Assembly: GCA_026645415.1 (NCBI GenBank)
Contig: JAPEVH010000006.1
Coordinates: forward strand, 27,061-91,060
Source of the DNA: Candidatus Electronema sp.
GTDB lineage: Bacteria > Desulfobacterota > Desulfobulbia > Desulfobulbales > Desulfobulbaceae
Direction: 5' to 3'
Length of the DNA: 64,000 bases
Within the stretch, counting starts at the first letter, position 1; every line of letters begins with the position of its first letter. The notes beneath the pieces were generated by a model. The model did no database searches and had not been told where the DNA came from. It saw only the letters and a list, made by a program, of their open reading frames with translations. Of this stretch, positions 36,264 through 44,024 are shown in pieces. Made by a program: the position numbers and the translations under genes.

Positions 36264-38339
36264 ATGCACGACGTTCAGCAGATTAGAAACACGGTTATTC
36301 TTGGGCATGGTCACAGCGGCAAAACCAGCCTTGCCGAGGCGTTGCTTTTTACTGCCGGTGCGGTCGGACGGCTGGGCCGAGTTGATGAAGGGACGGCCTC
36401 TTTAGATTTTGAAGAGGAGGAAATCCGCCGGAAAATTTCAATCAGTGCTGCCTTTGGGCATCTGCGTTGGCAGGGCTGTGAGATCTTCCTGACAGATACT
36501 CCTGGTGATGATAACTTTATCACTGAGACGAAATTTGCCGCGCGCTTGGCTGACAGTGCCTTACTCACCATTGGCGGGGTTCTGGGCGTGCGCAGCCAGA
36601 CCGAACATTTTGTTGATTGCATTACTGAGCGCAATTTACCTTGCCTGATCTGTATCACCAAAATGGACCGGGAACGGGCTAATTTCCAAGAGACCTTTGA
36701 TGAGATTAGAAGCTCTTTTAACCGCCTCAAGCCAGTAGTGCTTTATCTACCTATTGGGGCGGAAAAAGAGTTCCGAGGTGCTGTCGATGTGGTCAGCGGT
36801 CAGGCTTGGCTTTTTCAGCCAGATGGTACCGCGACACCAACGGAGATTCCGGCTGATTTAGTTGATGAGGTTGCTGCGCGGCGGGCCAGCCTGATGGAAT
36901 ATGTGGCAGAAACAGATGATGATCTTATTGAACATTTTCTTGAAGAAGGCCACTTAACTGATGAGGAGTTACAAGAAGGGTTAACTGCGGCAGTACGGCG
37001 CGGCAAATTAGCTCCAGTTCTACCTTGTGCCACTTTAGGTAATGCAGGCAGTTCAATTATCTTAGATGCTATTGCCCAGCTCCTGCCTTCCCCTGATCAG
37101 CGGCCTTCTTTGCTTGGTGTTAACCCAAAAGCGCAAGAGCCTGTAGAGCGCAGAGGCACTGCCTATGCACCTTTTTCTGCCCAAGTTTTTAAAACCACCG
37201 CAGATCAATTTACGGGCCGCCTGACCGTCTTCCGGGTACTTTCCGGTACCCTTAAAGGTGACAGCTTTTATAACGTTAGCAAAGGCGAAAGCGAACGCTT
37301 TGGTCATCTCTTTATCTTAGAGGGCAAGGAACAGAAAGAGGTGGATAGCGTTGTGCCAGGTATGATCGCAGCCGTGGCCAAGCTCAAAAATACTGGTACT
37401 GGCGACACCCTTTGTGATGAAGCCAATCTGGTGCGTTATGATCCGTTGGAACCTATGCCTGCGGTAATTTCCTATGCCGTCTCAGCTAAAACAGACAAGG
37501 ATGAGGAAAAACTCTTCTCAGCGTTGACAAGGATGCTAGATGAAGATTTGACCTTACACTTGACTCGTGAACCGGAGACGCATGAGGTGTTGCTTTCCGG
37601 CGCAGGGCAAATACATTTGGATGTGATCCGGGAACGATTGAAGCGCAAGTTTTCGGTAGAAATGGAGCTGTCCCAACCCAAGATTCCTTATCGCGAGACC
37701 CTTAAAGGTAAGGCGACTGCCCAAGGTAAGCATAAGAAGCAATCTGGCGGACGCGGCCAGTACGGCGACTGCACTATTGAGATCGAGCCGCTGACCAATG
37801 GTGAGCGTTTTGAGTTTGTTGATAAAATTGTCGGCGGCGTGGTGCCGCAGCAATACCGCCCAGCAGTGGAGAAAGGCATTATTGAGGCTATGGAAAAGGG
37901 CGTGATTGCAGGCTATCCCTTTGTTGGTCTCAAAGCCAGCTTGCTTGACGGCTCTTATCACAATGTTGATTCCTCGGAAATGGCCTTTAAAATTGCTGGT
38001 TCCTTAGCCTTTAAAAAGGCGGTGCTCGAAGCGCATCCAGTCTTACTGGAGCCGGTCATGGAATTAGATATCCGGGTGGACAAGGAGCATGTTGGTGATG
38101 TTATGGGCGATCTTAATTCCCGGCGCGGCAGGGTGCTGGGTATGGATTCGGACAGTCGCAGTGAGATCATTCGGGCACAGGTGCCACAGTCTGAGATGCA
38201 GCTCTATGGCCCGGATCTTACCTCGATGACCGGGGGTAGAGGGAGCTTTACGCTCAAATTTTCTCATTATGAGGAAGTTCCTTCGCATATTGCTCAGAAA
38301 ATCATTGCCGAGCATAAGCCGACTGAGAGTGGTGAATAA
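36264..38339 (+). CDS. Elongation factor G-like translational GTPase (second EF-G type)
   Basis: A protein of 691 residues. GTPase motifs: G1 GHGHSGKTSL, G3 DTPGD, G4 TKMD. The later domains hold SGAGQIHLDVIRERLKRKF, the domain IV segment QSGGRGQYGDC and the C-terminal region GMDSDSRSEIIRAQVPQSEM, with RGSFTLKFSHYEEVP at the end, as in EF-G-like proteins often called FusA2. The loss of the exact canonical G1 (AHIDAGKT) marks it as the paralogue rather than main EF-G. I chose ATG 36264 because GGAGG lies 6 bases upstream. It acts on the ribosome; the precise role of this subgroup is unsettled. Confidence 0.9.
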   Translation: MHDVQQIRNTVILGHGHSGKTSLAEALLFTAGAVGRLGRVDEGTASLDFEEEEIRRKISISAAFGHLRWQGCEIFLTDTPGDDNFITETKFAARLADSALLTIGGVLGVRSQTEHFVDCITERNLPCLICITKMDRERANFQETFDEIRSSFNRLKPVVLYLPIGAEKEFRGAVDVVSGQAWLFQPDGTATPTEIPADLVDEVAARRASLMEYVAETDDDLIEHFLEEGHLTDEELQEGLTAAVRRGKLAPVLPCATLGNAGSSIILDAIAQLLPSPDQRPSLLGVNPKAQEPVERRGTAYAPFSAQVFKTTADQFTGRLTVFRVLSGTLKGDSFYNVSKGESERFGHLFILEGKEQKEVDSVVPGMIAAVAKLKNTGTGDTLCDEANLVRYDPLEPMPAVISYAVSAKTDKDEEKLFSALTRMLDEDLTLHLTREPETHEVLLSGAGQIHLDVIRERLKRKFSVEMELSQPKIPYRETLKGKATAQGKHKKQSGGRGQYGDCTIEIEPLTNGERFEFVDKIVGGVVPQQYRPAVEKGIIEAMEKGVIAGYPFVGLKASLLDGSYHNVDSSEMAFKIAGSLAFKKAVLEAHPVLLEPVMELDIRVDKEHVGDVMGDLNSRRGRVLGMDSDSRSEIIRAQVPQSEMQLYGPDLTSMTGGRGSFTLKFSHYEEVPSHIAQKIIAEHKPTESGE

Positions 38340-38359
38340 CTATCGTTTTTTCTGGTTTT

Positions 38360-38397
38360 TCCGCTCCAAAAAGGCGATACTTGCCCCTAGGAGCGGA
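38360..38397. other. Isolated hairpin between the EF-G-like and MORN genes
   Basis: TCCGCTCC pairs with GGAGCGGA across a 22-base loop that itself has a short GGC/GCC pairing. There is no T tract on either strand, so a terminator is unlikely; it may be a small RNA structure or chance. Confidence 0.35.
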
Positions 38398-38450
38398 GAA
38401 GTCTGAACAGGTCGCCGCGCAAATGATGGATACGCAGCCTAAGGTTCAGC

Positions 38451-40088
38451 ATGACAAAAGAAAAAATACTTGCCAGTAAAGAAAAATATATCGGTGAGAT
38501 ATCTGAGGATGGCAAACGGCACGGGCAAGGTCTGTGCATCTATCCTGATGGCAGTCAGTATGAAGGTGAATGGCAAAACGACCAGCGACATGGCCAAGGC
38601 ACTTTTTTAGACTCCAACGGTGGCAGCTTTACTGGCGAATGGCGGAATGACCGCCGTAATGGTCATGGCTGCGTTGAGTGGTCGGGTCAGTATGTTGGCG
38701 ATTGGAAAGATGACCAAAAACATGGTAAAGGCACACAGAGTGGTGGCCTTGACAGGGCAATGTACAGTGGCGGTTGGCAAAATGGCCAGCGACATGGCCA
38801 CGGTATCCTCCACAGTGTTGATGGTTCTAAGTACGATGGCGAATGGCTGGAAAACCGACAGCACGGCCAAGGTGTCCTGACCCTACGTAATGGCACAAAA
38901 TATGTTGGTTCATGGAAAGAAGGGAGCCGGGAAGGGCAAGGCACGATTTTTTTCCCAGATGGCGGCAGATATTTTGGAGCCTTTGAGCACGACCGACGGC
39001 AGGGCCACGGGGTCTACACACATGCTGATACCAAATATGTCGGCAAATGGGAAAACGATGAGCGCAGTGGTTGGGGCACTTGCACCTCCCCAGATGGCAG
39101 CGTGTACACTGGCTCGTGGAAGGGAAATAAACGGCATGGGCAAGGCATCTGCACCTACCCAGATCGAGGTAAATACGAAGGCGAATGGCGAAAAGGCCAG
39201 CGGCACGGCCACGGTACGTACCTCTATCCTGATGGTAGTCAGTATATTGGTGCTTGGAGCAAGGATAAACGGCACGGCTACGGCTCCTGTATCTATGCCA
39301 ATGGTGATAATTACATCGGGGAATGGGTAGATGGTTACCGTCATGGTTCTGGCACCTACACCAGTACCCAAGGCAGCAAATACACTGGTGACTGGCACAG
39401 CGACTGGATGCATGGTCGAGGGGTGCATATTTCTCCAGATGGGGAACGTTATGAAGGTACTTATCAGAACAACCGAAGGCACGGTTCCGGGATATTCACC
39501 TTCCTCTCTGGTAATGTCTATGCTGGACAATGGGTAAACGGGTCCATGGAAGGCCACGGCACCTTAACTATGGCTGACGGCACGATCTATGAAGGAAATT
39601 GGCAGCGAGGCTACATGCACGGTGAAGGCAGTCTCTCTTTTCCTAATGGTACTGTGTACAGAGGCGAATGGCAGGAGGACAAGAAGCACGGCCAAGGTGC
39701 TTGCATCTACTCGGATGGCAACAAATATTCAGGGACATGGCGGAATAACCAGCCTAATGGTTATGGTGTTCACACCTACCCAGATGGGTCAATCTACAAG
39801 GGCAGATGGCAGAATGGGAAGCGGCATGGCCAAGGTGCTTTCACCGCCCCAGATGGTGACGGCTACAATGGCCATTGGGAAGAGGATAAGAAGCATGGCA
39901 AAGGAAGCCTCACTTTTGCTAATGGCCAAGAAAAGGAAGGTTGGTGGGTGAATGACAAATACTACAGTGCTCCTCCTGAAAAAGAAGAGAAAGATAGTAC
40001 TGACGATGACTTCCTTGACATGCTCGGCGATGGACTCTCTGACGCGGCCAACATGGTTGGCGACGATGAAGAGGATGACGACGAATGA
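38451..40088 (+). CDS. Protein of about 22 MORN repeats with acidic tail
   Basis: A protein of 545 residues, almost all MORN repeats of 23-24 residues of the form YxGEWxxxxRHGxGxxxxxDG. I count 21 full copies and one degenerate one, starting YIGEISEDGKRHGQG near residue 13 and ending KEGWWVNDKYY. A Glu/Asp-rich tail (DDDFLDMLGD and DDEEDDDE) follows. No signal peptide and no enzyme domain are visible, which is unusual because bacterial MORN proteins often carry a lipid kinase-like or secretion domain. MORN repeats form beta-hairpin sheets that bind membranes or proteins. The gene stands alone, 112 bases after the EF-G-like gene, without a visible operon partner. Confidence 0.92.
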   Translation: MTKEKILASKEKYIGEISEDGKRHGQGLCIYPDGSQYEGEWQNDQRHGQGTFLDSNGGSFTGEWRNDRRNGHGCVEWSGQYVGDWKDDQKHGKGTQSGGLDRAMYSGGWQNGQRHGHGILHSVDGSKYDGEWLENRQHGQGVLTLRNGTKYVGSWKEGSREGQGTIFFPDGGRYFGAFEHDRRQGHGVYTHADTKYVGKWENDERSGWGTCTSPDGSVYTGSWKGNKRHGQGICTYPDRGKYEGEWRKGQRHGHGTYLYPDGSQYIGAWSKDKRHGYGSCIYANGDNYIGEWVDGYRHGSGTYTSTQGSKYTGDWHSDWMHGRGVHISPDGERYEGTYQNNRRHGSGIFTFLSGNVYAGQWVNGSMEGHGTLTMADGTIYEGNWQRGYMHGEGSLSFPNGTVYRGEWQEDKKHGQGACIYSDGNKYSGTWRNNQPNGYGVHTYPDGSIYKGRWQNGKRHGQGAFTAPDGDGYNGHWEEDKKHGKGSLTFANGQEKEGWWVNDKYYSAPPEKEEKDSTDDDFLDMLGDGLSDAANMVGDDEEDDDE

Positions 40089-40101
40089 GAGAGAAACAGC
40101 G

Positions 40102-41148
40102 TTAAGCGAAATCCGCCACTTCTTCGCCGTTAATATCTACTGGCTGACTGGGATAATCTGTTAGTGAAGCTGAAATAGCTAATACAGGAGCAATGCTAGT
40201 CAGTTGTTCACTGTTTAGAGCCTCTTGTGGCAATAATTTCAGCAAACCGCGATTATCTGCCATAATGCCAAGTTCAGCAAGAACAGTGAGTTCTTGCTGT
40301 GCACCATCAGCGAGGCTAACCGCAGGCTGCGCACCCATTTCCTCTAAACTGGCCAGCAAACTTGGCCGAAGATCAGGATCTTGACAGATAAGGAAAGAAT
40401 AGAGCACCTTAGCTTCAAGATAGCGTTTTTCTTGTTTTGCCTTTGCCGCTGCTTCTGCTAGTTTTTCACTAATCTTGCGACGTTTTTCCAATAAAGCAAA
40501 GAGAGCGGCCTGTTCCTGCTGAACTTCTGGAAATTGTTTGGTCAGTATCTCTAGCCGTTCGCGGGCAGCGTTGAAAAAGTTACTACCAACACTATCCACA
40601 ACTTCCCGCAGTAAAGCTCCTTTGATCTCTTCGATTCGAGACAGCAGTTCATCTGCGGTGCGCTGATATTTTCCGCCTTTAAGTGGCAGCAACAGCTTTC
40701 TAGCAGCATCATAATCTTGATGAGCAAACAGTTTTGATGCCTGTTCTAATTTGCTATCGTCGTCGCTGCGTTGCTGCGCCCGACGGCGAAGGCTGATCAC
40801 CTTGTCTGACAGGCCGGGATCAAAGGCTTTAAGGTTACGGAGCAGCAACGCAACTGATTCATGCTCGCCTTGCTTGAATAATTCCTGAGCCTGTAGGTAT
40901 TTACCCGCGATATTGAGATCACGGTTAATATTGGAAATCAGGAGAATGAAATCGCCTTTACTGTCCGGGAATTCATCAGATAGTTTCTGAGCGAGTGTTT
41001 TTGCCTGCTCTAGTTCGCCGCTGCTGATCAGTTTGTAAACTTGCGCGGTCTGTTCCTGCTTGCGTTGCTCGTATTCAGCAAAGACAATCTCGCAGGTATC
41101 GCACTGTTCATCACCGGTTCTTCGTTTGCATTTTGGACAGATTTTCAT
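40102..41148 (-). CDS. Zinc-ribbon protein with helical repeat domain
   Basis: A protein of 348 residues. The first 25 residues are a zinc ribbon, MKICPKCKRRTGDEQCDTCE, with two Cys-x2-Cys pairs. The rest is helical and rich in Leu, Ala, Gln and Glu (LEQAKTLAQKLSDEFPDSKG; AAARKLLLPLKGG-like units), resembling TPR-like or coiled-coil scaffolds. No enzymatic motif is seen, and I cannot assign a family. Its 5' end overlaps the end of the reverse transcriptase gene by 38 bases in another frame, and no clear ribosome site precedes its ATG. Translation is probably coupled to the upstream gene. Confidence 0.72.
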   Translation of the reverse strand: MKICPKCKRRTGDEQCDTCEIVFAEYEQRKQEQTAQVYKLISSGELEQAKTLAQKLSDEFPDSKGDFILLISNINRDLNIAGKYLQAQELFKQGEHESVALLLRNLKAFDPGLSDKVISLRRRAQQRSDDDSKLEQASKLFAHQDYDAARKLLLPLKGGKYQRTADELLSRIEEIKGALLREVVDSVGSNFFNAARERLEILTKQFPEVQQEQAALFALLEKRRKISEKLAEAAAKAKQEKRYLEAKVLYSFLICQDPDLRPSLLASLEEMGAQPAVSLADGAQQELTVLAELGIMADNRGLLKLLPQEALNSEQLTSIAPVLAISASLTDYPSQPVDINGEEVADFA

Positions 41149-42697
41149 TCTTATCTACTATAGTATTAAACAAATCAAGGTGTTCTGCAAGGGTTACTCC
41201 TCTGCAATCTTTGGGTGTTCTAAATAATGAAAAATTTTTATTTGGAATTTCTCCTGAAAACATTTTGTTGTTATTAGATGACAGCATACACGCGACAAGC
41301 GCATTTTTTTTAATCTGTGGATTTTTGATTAACTCTGAAAAATTGGCTAGTCCTAAACTTAAGTATTGAGAAAAGAATATGTACCACACAATCTCAAAAA
41401 CTGAACCTTTATCAGAGGCAAGTATTATTTCTGACGAAATAATACTTTTCAAAAATGGCTTTAATTTTCCGCGAAGCTCTTTCTTGTCTATATAAATAGA
41501 TTCAACTATAGATAAAATATGACACAATGTTTTTTTGGATTCTTTTTTTATAATAAATAAAAGTGAAATTAATTTTTTAATTTGATTTAATTCTGAAGTG
41601 CCAAACTGATTAAAATTAATTTTTAATTTATATTTTTTATTGAATAGTTCTGAAAGAAATTTTTCTAAAATATTTGTCCCCGTATTAGCTCTATGAATCT
41701 CGACTGCTGCTAAAAGTGTGTATTCAAAAGTTCTAAATGATATCTGCTCTTTGTTCCGCAAAGTATATGGGAAATATTCCATGTCATGCTTTCGATATAA
41801 TCCATCAGGCAAATTGGTGAGTTGAGTTTTACTTTCGTTCAAAGTGAGGTTTATTTCCGATAGTTGGTAAGATAGCTCTCTAAGAACTTCTTTTGCATCA
41901 TCTTTATTCTTGCATAATATCATGTAATCATCTTTAAACCTTGCAGCTATATATTTTATTTTGCTTGTTTTTTCTGAAACTCTTCTGTCTATATCTGAAA
42001 GTAAAATTTCAGCAATTAAATCATTCAGGGCGGAACCAACAGGGATACCATTAGTCCTTGCATCATTGGCATATTGAATTATACGATCTATCTTGTTTCC
42101 TGTTAGCGTAAAATTTTTATCTGCAAAAGCTTCTTCTCTGCCTTCTATTGCCCATGCAATACTGTGTGTATATATAGATGAGTAGAAATTTGTGATGTCT
42201 GTTTTTGTAAGTATTTTGTATGAAACTGCCGCCAAAATTAAGTCATTTTCAGCCATTTGAATCCATTCGTAAATCGATCTGCCGGTTCTTGGCTTGTCAA
42301 GCTCTTCTTTAGTTAGAGGGAAGGGTAAGCTATATGAATATATACGAAGCTTCTCATGATATAATATATCAAGAATTTTTCCCCATTCTTGTTTTAAATA
42401 AAACACAATATCATGGTAATTTCGTGGGTTTTGGATTGAAAAGCAACGTGATGTCAGAAGCGACTTCGGGTATGTAATGTTTATTAATTGTTTCCGTTTT
42501 AGGTCTGATATGTTTTTGTTGTATGGTTCTTTTTGTAGAAAATAGTTTTTTGTAATGAACGTAGGTGGCAAAATGTTATTTTCTGGAAAATAACCAAAAT
42601 TTAAAAACCAATTAGCGACTACATCGACATCTAGCTTGCGGACTAATTTTTCAGTCTCTCGAAAATGTTGTTCAACTAAATGTTGCTCTATGTACAT
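41111..42697 (-). CDS. Reverse transcriptase of the defence (Abi/DRT-like) type
   Basis: A protein of 528 residues. RT motifs in order: motif A LTKTDITNFYSSIYTHSI (catalytic Asp167), motif B NGIPVGSALNDLIAEIL, motif C RFKDDYMIL (FKDD replacing YADD, Asp256-Asp257), motif D LTLNESKTQL. A helical C-terminal part of about 230 residues carries no known nuclease, maturase or protease domain. The spacing and the YTHSIAWAIEG segment resemble the unknown-group/Abi-like RTs that act in phage defence, not group II intron RTs. The gene is much more AT-rich than all its neighbours and lies between rtcB and the zinc-ribbon gene, so it was probably inserted. Its last codons read into the next gene. Confidence 0.85.
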   Translation of the reverse strand: MYIEQHLVEQHFRETEKLVRKLDVDVVANWFLNFGYFPENNILPPTFITKNYFLQKEPYNKNISDLKRKQLINITYPKSLLTSRCFSIQNPRNYHDIVFYLKQEWGKILDILYHEKLRIYSYSLPFPLTKEELDKPRTGRSIYEWIQMAENDLILAAVSYKILTKTDITNFYSSIYTHSIAWAIEGREEAFADKNFTLTGNKIDRIIQYANDARTNGIPVGSALNDLIAEILLSDIDRRVSEKTSKIKYIAARFKDDYMILCKNKDDAKEVLRELSYQLSEINLTLNESKTQLTNLPDGLYRKHDMEYFPYTLRNKEQISFRTFEYTLLAAVEIHRANTGTNILEKFLSELFNKKYKLKINFNQFGTSELNQIKKLISLLFIIKKESKKTLCHILSIVESIYIDKKELRGKLKPFLKSIISSEIILASDKGSVFEIVWYIFFSQYLSLGLANFSELIKNPQIKKNALVACMLSSNNNKMFSGEIPNKNFSLFRTPKDCRGVTLAEHLDLFNTIVDKNENLSKMQTKNR

Positions 42698-42827
42698 GAT
42701 TTTTTACCATGCTAATGGATATACCCTAGTACAAACACAGTTTATCACCGTCACACGGCTAAACTTGCTCATCGATTTCAAACAAATGAGAGCATACTTT
42801 TTGATAAATTACAAGCCGTTTTTGGCA

Positions 42828-44000
42828 CTACCCCTTGATAACAGCCAGCGGCAACAAACTAACCGCAATTTCAACCAGATCACTCTGATTTTCCATCACC
42901 GTCTCAATATCTTTATAGGCACCAGCAGCCTCATCCAAATCCTTTTGATGGCGAATGCCATGCACCACACCAAGCGCGTTCAGCCGCTCCACTTCTGTGG
43001 CCAAATCTAATACGCGCTGGGCCTGATTGCGACCCATTTTTCGGCCCGCTCCATGCGAGCAGGAGCAGAAACTTTCTGGATTGCCTTTACCACGAACAAT
43101 ATAGCTACGACTGCCCTGCGAACCGGGAATAATGCCGTATTCTCCAGTAAAGGCGCGAGTAGCCCCTTTGCGGTGAATGAGCAGTTCTTTGCCAAAATGC
43201 TCTTCGATTGCCGCGTAGTTGTGGGCAATATTGATGAAATTAAAGAATTCTACCGCGCCAACAATCTCCTGCACCGCCTCTTTGACCCGTTTCATCATCA
43301 GTTTTCGATTGGCCAAGGCAAAATCAACGCACCAGCGCATTTCTGCTAAATAATCCTGCGCCACCTGTGTTTCCAAAGGGAGAAAGGCAAGCTGCCATGC
43401 CTTGGGTACTGCACTTCGCCATCGCTCGTTCAGGGCAACGGCCAGCCGGTTGTAGTGGTCAGCCACTTTCAGGCCGACATTGCGGCTGCCAGAATGAATC
43501 ATCAACCAGACATTGCCGTCATTACCTTGCTGGATTTCGACAAAATGATTGCCGCCACCTAATGTGCCGATCTGCTTGCAGCCCGCCTCGAATTGCTGGC
43601 GAACTATAGATTTTTCGACAGTATCCAAGCACGCAAGTTCTGAGAGCAAATTTCTGTCTTGCTGATGTTTATGGTGCTTAAAACCAACCGGCACAGTTTC
43701 CCGGATCAGGCCGAGGATTTTTTTTAAGGTGTCGCGATCAAGGCTAGGCAGAGAAGTCTGCACCGCGCACATACCACAGCCAATATCAACGCCTACCGCA
43801 TTGCAGATCACCGCTCCGTCGCAGGCCAGCACTCCACCAATGGGCATTCCGTAGCCTGCATGAGCATCAGGCATGATAGCCACATGATGGAAGGTAAACG
43901 GGTGATTGGCGAGATTGCTGGCCTGAGCTAATGCGCTGGCCTCCATGTCATCCAGCCAGAGTTTAATAGGCTTTTGTTCCGAGGAGATAACCTGTTTCAT
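42828..44000 (-). CDS. rtcB: RNA-splicing ligase RtcB
   Basis: A protein of 390 residues. It seals RNA ends with 2',3'-cyclic phosphate and 5'-OH using GTP and Mn. Motifs: MPDAHAGYGMPIGGV, GVDIGCGMCAVQ with the metal Cys, GGGNHFVEIQ and HSGSRN with metal His, and CSCSHGAGRKMGRNQA with the guanylylated His. It lacks an archease or RtcA partner here. The Rel/SpoT gene ends 24 bases upstream on the same strand and the reverse transcriptase begins 130 bases downstream, so the three may share a transcript. RtcB repairs tRNA after toxin or stress cleavage (family knowledge). Confidence 0.96.
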   Translation of the reverse strand: MKQVISSEQKPIKLWLDDMEASALAQASNLANHPFTFHHVAIMPDAHAGYGMPIGGVLACDGAVICNAVGVDIGCGMCAVQTSLPSLDRDTLKKILGLIRETVPVGFKHHKHQQDRNLLSELACLDTVEKSIVRQQFEAGCKQIGTLGGGNHFVEIQQGNDGNVWLMIHSGSRNVGLKVADHYNRLAVALNERWRSAVPKAWQLAFLPLETQVAQDYLAEMRWCVDFALANRKLMMKRVKEAVQEIVGAVEFFNFINIAHNYAAIEEHFGKELLIHRKGATRAFTGEYGIIPGSQGSRSYIVRGKGNPESFCSCSHGAGRKMGRNQAQRVLDLATEVERLNALGVVHGIRHQKDLDEAAGAYKDIETVMENQSDLVEIAVSLLPLAVIKG

Positions 44001-44024
44001 GGGCTGCGCCTGTGTTCAGAATGA

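Noticed and set aside
38620..39951. Long alternative reading frames over the MORN gene on both strands
   Set aside because: They arise from the repeat period and base composition of the MORN codons; the frame with regular MORN repeats is clearly the real one.
41111..42697. Group II intron maturase
   Set aside because: No maturase X domain or HNH region, no intron RNA ends, and the motif set is of the Abi/DRT kind.
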